From JAULUH01 sp032111745 (GTDB lineage Bacteria > Chloroflexota > Anaerolineae > JAAEKA01), in NCBI GenBank assembly GCA_032111745.1, contig JAULUH010000208.1:1-19171 (forward strand): a stretch of 19,171 nt of DNA, read 5' to 3'. Of the stretch, positions 14,230 through 19,171 are shown in pieces. The position numbers and the translations under genes were made by a program. The notes below the pieces were generated by a model. It did no database searches. It saw only the letters and a program-made list of their open reading frames with translations, and was not told where the DNA came from. Within the stretch, counting starts at the first letter, position 1. Each line of letters starts with the position of its first letter.

Positions 14230-15721
14230 CCGTTCCAAATACGCTTCTATACAAGTCTTCGCCATAGCTAGTTTCCAGCGGCTCGCCTTCGATCAAACGA
14301 AAAGTGCGCGTCCCACCCTCTTGCCTCTCGGCCCGCAAGAACATGGCGTTTCCCATGTTTCTCCTGAAACAACCATGCGCAAATTCATAGAGATGCGTCA
14401 CGAAGAACATCCTGACCCGCCTGTCCACCAGTGCACGCGTGATCTGCCGGGCGATCTCCGAACCTTCTCGTTCGTTAGTGGCAGCAAAGGACTCGTTGAA
14501 CAGCACCATCGCGTTGGGAGTCAACCGGTCTGCGATGGCGCTCATGCGACTGAGCTCCTCATCCAACTTGCCGCTGGTCATGGTGGCGTCTTCCTCGCGC
14601 CGGTAATGGGTGAATAGATTCTGGCAAATGCTGGCCCGGTAAGACTCGGCCGCGACAAACATGCCGCATTGCATCATCAGTTGGGCCAGGCCGACGCTGC
14701 GCAGAAAGGTCGACTTGCCGCCCTGGTTGGCGCCGGTGATGATCACCAGGTCCTGGCCGTCGGCGTTCACATCGTTGCCCACGACCTTGCGCTGCATGGT
14801 CAAGGCCAGGCAGACGTCATAGAGTCCGCGTCCTGAAAATCTACGCTCGCCGGCAGGTGCCGGCAGGGGAAACGACACTGGCTCATCCAGTGCAGCTAGC
14901 CGTTCTGCAAGGTTGAGACATCCGATGTAAAAGGCAAGCTCGATGCGCAAGACAGCGAAGAAACCGTCGATATGATCGGCCGACTGGGCCAGGGCGTTGG
15001 CCACCAGGTTGATTCCTCTGTCCCGTAGCTCCGACAGTGCCCTGGCGCCGTGTTCATCGCGCGGGTGGATACGAAACGAATACACCGGTGGTCGCCGGGC
15101 GAAGACCCGCTCGGTCATTCCCCGCCTCTTCTCGTTGGGCTGGCGCAGCAAGTAGCCGGTGCCCTCGTTGCCCTTGCCCAACACAGCGCTGAGCAGTATG
15201 CCGTCGCGGAATCGCAACCGTCTGAGATGATCGTCGACGCAGGCGAAGTACTCGTCATCCAGTTCCTCGTCGAGCATGGCGAAGAACCTGGTAAAACCCT
15301 CGGACTCGAATTGGCCGGCGTATTGATCGGCGATCTGCCTCAGCCTCTTGAGCAGACCGACATACATCTGCACCATCTCAACAGAGCTGCGGAGAATACC
15401 GCTCGGCGCACGACTGTAGATTCCCATCCAGCTACGTCGCTTTTTCTCGATGGCCTCCAGCAGAATCTGATAGATGTCTCGGATCACAGCAGGGTGTTTG
15501 AGGCAGTCTTGGAGGATAGCTTGGCGGTACAGGATTGTGTCCAGGTCGACTAGGCCAGAGAAGATGGCCTTCTTTGCCACGTCGAACAGGAACCTGTCGC
15601 CGCCGGCCATGGCGCTAAACAACGTTTCCAGTTCCAGGTCTTGCGCCAGCGCAGGTTCTTGGATTAGCAGTGGCTGTTGCAGGTCGAAATCCTGATCCCG
15701 GTGCATGAGGAAGACTCTCAT
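14204..15721 (-). CDS. MutS-like ATPase, subunit type A, copy 2
   Basis: 505 residues, colinear with the type A protein at 7644-9146 from the first residues (MRVFLMHRDQDFDLQ against MKAFLLYRDQDFDLQ). It has a helical core/lever region and then a MutS ATPase: Walker A GANQGGKST (330-338), TSGKLDEELSRMSAI near 382-396, Walker B-like MVLFNES with N409-E410, and H443 in VTHLYEFA. Mismatch-recognition and Smr domains are absent. The ATG overlaps the stop of the type B gene by 4 bases (15718-15721). It probably forms a heterodimer with the type B partner. Position after a P-type ATPase-like gene differs from copy 1, which follows the crcB genes. Confidence 0.85.
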   Translation of the reverse strand: MRVFLMHRDQDFDLQQPLLIQEPALAQDLELETLFSAMAGGDRFLFDVAKKAIFSGLVDLDTILYRQAILQDCLKHPAVIRDIYQILLEAIEKKRRSWMGIYSRAPSGILRSSVEMVQMYVGLLKRLRQIADQYAGQFESEGFTRFFAMLDEELDDEYFACVDDHLRRLRFRDGILLSAVLGKGNEGTGYLLRQPNEKRRGMTERVFARRPPVYSFRIHPRDEHGARALSELRDRGINLVANALAQSADHIDGFFAVLRIELAFYIGCLNLAERLAALDEPVSFPLPAPAGERRFSGRGLYDVCLALTMQRKVVGNDVNADGQDLVIITGANQGGKSTFLRSVGLAQLMMQCGMFVAAESYRASICQNLFTHYRREEDATMTSGKLDEELSRMSAIADRLTPNAMVLFNESFAATNEREGSEIARQITRALVDRRVRMFFVTHLYEFAHGCFRRNMGNAMFLRAERQEGGTRTFRLIEGEPLETSYGEDLYRSVFGTDDQIHGSQ

Positions 15722-17253
15722 GGCTGTATGCGCTCCAGCAGGGAATGGTAGGTGAGACGGTGTTTTTCGGCGATGGACATGGCATAGGCCAGACCGTCGG
15801 CAGGTTTGCGCACGATCTTGAAGGTGCGCTGCGCTGGGTTGTCGGGCACAATCGTGCTGACCATGCTGACGGTCTGCTGGCTGAACGAGGCCAACTCATC
15901 GATGAAGGTCACCCAAACGCCCAGGGCGTCCAGGTGGACGATGCGTTCCATGATCTCCTGGCTCAGAAAAACCGCGTCCTGCAGGACAGTGGAGGAGAAG
16001 ATCTCATTCATGATGATAATGCTGTCGGATGTGGCCTGGTCCAGAGCATCGTGGATTCTGACCAGGTCGTCCTGCAACTTGCCGCGCAGATTACTGATGT
16101 CCTCAACCTTCTCGAAGTGGGTGAAGATCCTGTCATGCAGGGCGAGTTGGGCTTCCCGGCCTGGCACGGGGCACCCCAGGCTGGCCATATAATGCAACTG
16201 GCCGAAGGTACGGGCAAAGGTCGTCTTGCCGCCTTGGTTCGGGCCAGACACGACCAGGACGCGTTCAGGGCCTTGCAGGTAGAAGTCATTGGGGACAACG
16301 GGTGAGTTCCCGGCGATAAGCTTGGTTGCCAGGGCCAGATCGAACCCATCATAGCTGTACACCTCCTTGCTATTGGTAGCAATCCGAGGGTAACAAAACT
16401 TCAAACCCGCCCGCTTGATTCTGGCTGCATGCTCACTATAGGCCACGTAAAATTGGATCTCCCGATCGAAGGCCGAAACGACTGGGTCCAGGAAGCTGCC
16501 GTGCTGCGCGTAGAAATCGTCGAGGCTGGCGAAGATGTCAGGATACAGCCTGGCCACCAGGTCCAATATCTGGGCCTCGATGTGGTTCATGCCCGATCCA
16601 AAGGAGAGCTTGACCCTGTAATCCTTGACTGCGCCCTGCTTGAAGCGAGCAAACGTCGCCTCGACCTCCGCGCTGTAGTCAGCTTCAGCTTCGTAGGGGC
16701 GGACCTTGACGACATCGCCCTTGATTAGCACGCAGTACTGCACGGTCGCCAGGTCAGCCTTCAGCTTCTGCGTCTCCGCGTGCAGCACCAGGAAACGTTC
16801 AGACGCAACGTAGTTGGACAGATGGCTGTGGAAAGCTGCAAGACCGGACGCGGTGATGGGGGCGGAGTTTAGATCATCGGCCAGGCCGGTGACGGCCTTA
16901 CAGTAGACAGTGGCGGCTTCCAGGAGCCAGCCTGCTTTGTGATACTGGTATTGGAGCCTGCCCGCCAAGGCAAGATAGCGCCGCATCACGATCATCCTTT
17001 GCGCAAATGCTCTGATCGCCCCCAGGATCGTCTCGTTTTCGAGGTCGCGCGCGACTTCCTGGCGGTACCGGATCGTATCAGGGTCACGCAGAGGCGTGTA
17101 GAAGTACGGCTTCAGGTTGTACTCCTGCTTGCCGGCCGTGATGGCGTTTACAACCTGGTCAAGGTTTAGATCGACAAAGAAATCGGGTTGCCCTGGAGGC
17201 GGGTCGGCTAGCTTCTGATTGGGCTTCTCGAATAGTATGCTATGAAAAGTCAC
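15718..17253 (-). CDS. MutS-like ATPase, subunit type B, copy 2
   Basis: 511 residues, the same length as copy 1 and colinear throughout (FFVDLNLDQVVNAITAGKQE at 25-44). It has Walker A GPNQGGKTT at about 337-345, GCPVPGREAQL, NLRGKLQDDLVRI, Walker B-like IIIMNE and VTFIDELASF, again with Phe where MutS proteins have the switch His. GTG at 17251-17253 is the start: AGGAGGTG lies 8 bases upstream and the N-terminus aligns with copy 1's ATG start. It lies 97 bases after the stop of the P-type ATPase-like gene on the same strand, so co-transcription is likely. DNA-mismatch and nuclease domains are missing. Function unknown. Confidence 0.85.
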   Translation of the reverse strand: MTFHSILFEKPNQKLADPPPGQPDFFVDLNLDQVVNAITAGKQEYNLKPYFYTPLRDPDTIRYRQEVARDLENETILGAIRAFAQRMIVMRRYLALAGRLQYQYHKAGWLLEAATVYCKAVTGLADDLNSAPITASGLAAFHSHLSNYVASERFLVLHAETQKLKADLATVQYCVLIKGDVVKVRPYEAEADYSAEVEATFARFKQGAVKDYRVKLSFGSGMNHIEAQILDLVARLYPDIFASLDDFYAQHGSFLDPVVSAFDREIQFYVAYSEHAARIKRAGLKFCYPRIATNSKEVYSYDGFDLALATKLIAGNSPVVPNDFYLQGPERVLVVSGPNQGGKTTFARTFGQLHYMASLGCPVPGREAQLALHDRIFTHFEKVEDISNLRGKLQDDLVRIHDALDQATSDSIIIMNEIFSSTVLQDAVFLSQEIMERIVHLDALGVWVTFIDELASFSQQTVSMVSTIVPDNPAQRTFKIVRKPADGLAYAMSIAEKHRLTYHSLLERIQP

Positions 17254-17349
17254 TGGGTCAACACCTCCTGATCACGACATGGGCGTATCCCTTGCGGAGT
17301 TTCGTCACAACCGGCGGTGTCGCCTGGGGTCCTGGGCGATTTTCCCTAA

Positions 17350-19171
17350 TCAGGCAACCCGGCTTAGCATCCAGAAATATGAACCACCCACTATCAAGGT
17401 CGCACTAATCACTTTGAATAATTTCAAACAATCGACCTGCCACTCTAAGGTCCTGGCGCTTTGCATGAGCGTCAACAGATCAGTCAGATCATCGATGAGC
17501 ATATTTGATGCCCTTCTGGCAAAGGGAGAGCTATGCTCCACAAAGGATATCCCCACATGTGCAGCTCTGAGAGCTATCGCGTCGTTTGCTCCATCGCCCA
17601 CCATCGCCACGATATTTCGGTCCTGTTGCAACGCCCTGATGAGAATACCTTTGTGCGACGGCAGGAGACGCGCAAAGATAGAGACATAGGCAGATTGCCG
17701 TGCTATGTCCGACAACTTCATCGTGGCAATATGCTTCCCTGTCAGGCAAAACCGTGCCCCCCTATCGATCCCTGACCGTCTGCCAACTTCCAGGGCAGCT
17801 TCAGGCCTGTCACCGGTCACCATAACTGTTCTGATCCCTGCTTCTTTAAGTGCAGTCACTACGTCACGAACCCCTGGCATCAGTGGGTTCTCCAAGTGAA
17901 CCAGGCAAAGAAATGTGTAACTCGACGGTGGAATTTCAGAGGCGCCAGCGAAACGATAAGCTAGAGCTACGGCTATGTCTCCCTGTCGATTTATCGCATC
18001 CGCGTTTACTCTAGTCGACAACAGGAAGTCCGCCTTCGCTGGCTTGGTCGTGCCTGATGCAGAAACATAGTCATCGCACATAGTCAAGACGACTTCAGGA
18101 TCTCCCTTGGCGAAGAAAAGGGTCCTGTCTTCAACTTCAAATCCAGAGACCATGTATCTGTTCTCCGAATCGAACGGTTTGTCGAAAATCCTTCTGTATT
18201 TGAGTGCAATCTGCTCGAGATCGACCCTGTTTTTGAGCGCGTAAGCTAACAGCGCCCTGTCGATGGGATTTGCCTGGCTCAACCTCTCGATAAAGAAGAC
18301 ATCGTTGCACAAGGCACAGGCGACCTTCGTCAAATCTACAATTTCGCTATCGGACGCAAAGGATGCTAGATCGGCTTTCCCCTCACCGAAAGAGATACGC
18401 TTGACTTCAATATCACGGGTCGTCAAGACTCCTGTCTTATCGAGACACACGATGTTGAGGCACGGCAGGACTTTCAGGGCAGCGACATCGAGGACCTGGA
18501 TCCGTCGACGCTCCAGCTCTCTGATCGTCCTTGAGGTGAACACATACCTAAACAACTCATCATTCTGCACTAGTACCAGAAAACCTGCCGCAATTACCGC
18601 CAGCAAGAAGATCAGGGCCTGATAGCTATCATGACTCAAGGCAACAATGCATGGCGGCACCAGAAGAGCGGGCAGTATGAAAGACGTCCTGTTGGCCAAA
18701 GAGGGAAATCTGGGGTCAACCTGTTTGTGGGATTGGTTCGAGATGTGCCCATACTCCGTGGCTTCACCTGTTGCTATCACAACGCCTTTCCCGCTACCTC
18801 TGGTGATCCTGCTCCCTCGATAGATACGGACGTCATCTTCGTCAACTCCTTTCTCTGATGGCATTATCTCCCCGGTCAATTCCCATTCATCTACTTCCAA
18901 GCCTCTTGCCTCTACGAGCTTCACATCCGCAGCAACCAGGTCTCCCGCCTGCAAGAGCAGCATATCCCCCTTTTGCAGGTTCTCCTCGGCAATGTTCATG
19001 CTCTTGCCCAGTCTTAGCACTGTTACAGTACTACCTTCCATACGCCACAGCTCCTTGCTTTCGGCGCGTAGACGACTAACCACAACCTCCAGGCCTCCGG
19101 CCCGATTGGTCAGCGGACCGCACGACTCAGGCTGGTCGACTGACTGGTTTGCCTGAATTGCCAGGCACGGA
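17350..19171 (-). CDS. P-type ATPase-like protein, atypical, 5' end beyond the window
   Basis: The frame is open to the right edge, so the N-terminus is missing; numbering here is from a GTG at 19083. Actuator loop ELTGE (68-72), phosphorylation site LDKTGVLTT (214-222), KGDPE (326-330), MVTGD (421-425) and GDGANDAIAL (496-505) mark a P2-like cation pump. Oddities: DKTGT is DKTGV; the M4 PEGLP motif is replaced (QNDELF near 173-178); KGAPE is KGDPE; and the protein ends after one helix (about 557-574), lacking M6-M10. M3-M4-like segments are at about 134-172. The ion-binding core thus seems absent, suggesting a regulatory or degenerate pump. It lies directly upstream of MutS-like pair 2. Confidence 0.8.
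   Translation of the reverse strand, partial: PCLAIQANQSVDQPESCGPLTNRAGGLEVVVSRLRAESKELWRMEGSTVTVLRLGKSMNIAEENLQKGDMLLLQAGDLVAADVKLVEARGLEVDEWELTGEIMPSEKGVDEDDVRIYRGSRITRGSGKGVVIATGEATEYGHISNQSHKQVDPRFPSLANRTSFILPALLVPPCIVALSHDSYQALIFLLAVIAAGFLVLVQNDELFRYVFTSRTIRELERRRIQVLDVAALKVLPCLNIVCLDKTGVLTTRDIEVKRISFGEGKADLASFASDSEIVDLTKVACALCNDVFFIERLSQANPIDRALLAYALKNRVDLEQIALKYRRIFDKPFDSENRYMVSGFEVEDRTLFFAKGDPEVVLTMCDDYVSASGTTKPAKADFLLSTRVNADAINRQGDIAVALAYRFAGASEIPPSSYTFLCLVHLENPLMPGVRDVVTALKEAGIRTVMVTGDRPEAALEVGRRSGIDRGARFCLTGKHIATMKLSDIARQSAYVSIFARLLPSHKGILIRALQQDRNIVAMVGDGANDAIALRAAHVGISFVEHSSPFARRASNMLIDDLTDLLTLMQSARTLEWQVDCLKLFKVISATLIVGGSYFWMLSRVA

Noticed and set aside
7644..17253. Calling the four MutS-like proteins mismatch-repair MutS or MutS2
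   Set aside because: They have no N-terminal mismatch-recognition domain and no Smr domain; only core/lever and ATPase regions are present.

Overview
The window reads like a chromosome segment from a GC-rich bacterium. The XRE-STAND-TPR regulator, DUF190/CBS fusion, TumA-like antitoxin and DUF6062-like remnant together suggest Chloroflexota or a relative. That placement is an inference from gene style, not a marker gene. Most of the window is on the minus strand; the cupredoxin-like membrane protein and enolase are on the plus strand.

Left part (1-4900): a large XRE/STAND/TPR regulator (minus) diverges from a membrane-anchored protein with two cupredoxin-like repeats (plus). Next come a nitroreductase-family flavoprotein and an orphan TumA-like antitoxin (both minus).

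Central theme (5039-13700): a fluoride-response neighbourhood. Enolase, a classical fluoride target, is preceded by a promoter, a fluoride (crcB-motif) riboswitch and an overlapping intrinsic terminator. A second fluoride riboswitch with the same design precedes crcB, the fluoride channel. Downstream of crcB on the same strand lie a DUF190 + four-CBS protein, a helical protein, a zinc-ribbon/HEAT protein, a likely 44-residue protein, a pair of MutS-like ATPases and a double PH-like protein. Overlapping or closely spaced starts tie the first four genes together. Later gaps are 52, 152 and 120 bases, so read-through to the MutS-like pair is plausible but unproven. The two aptamers show compensatory changes in their pseudoknot.

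Right part (13677-19171): a paralogous second pair of MutS-like ATPases, also joined by a 4-base overlap. It is followed by a decayed DUF6062-like gene and preceded by a P-type ATPase-like gene that runs off the right edge. That ATPase keeps the phosphorylated Asp and most cytoplasmic motifs. It has DKTGV instead of DKTGT, no PEGLP motif, and lacks the usual C-terminal membrane domain.

Working model: fluoride enters, both riboswitches relieve termination, CrcB exports fluoride and enolase is over-produced to offset inhibition. The DUF190/CBS protein and the MutS-like pairs are candidate accessory parts. From memory, mutS-like genes are among the families reported near crcB-motif RNAs. Here the MutS-like proteins lack the mismatch-recognition domain and look like asymmetric heterodimers, so their role is probably not classical mismatch repair.
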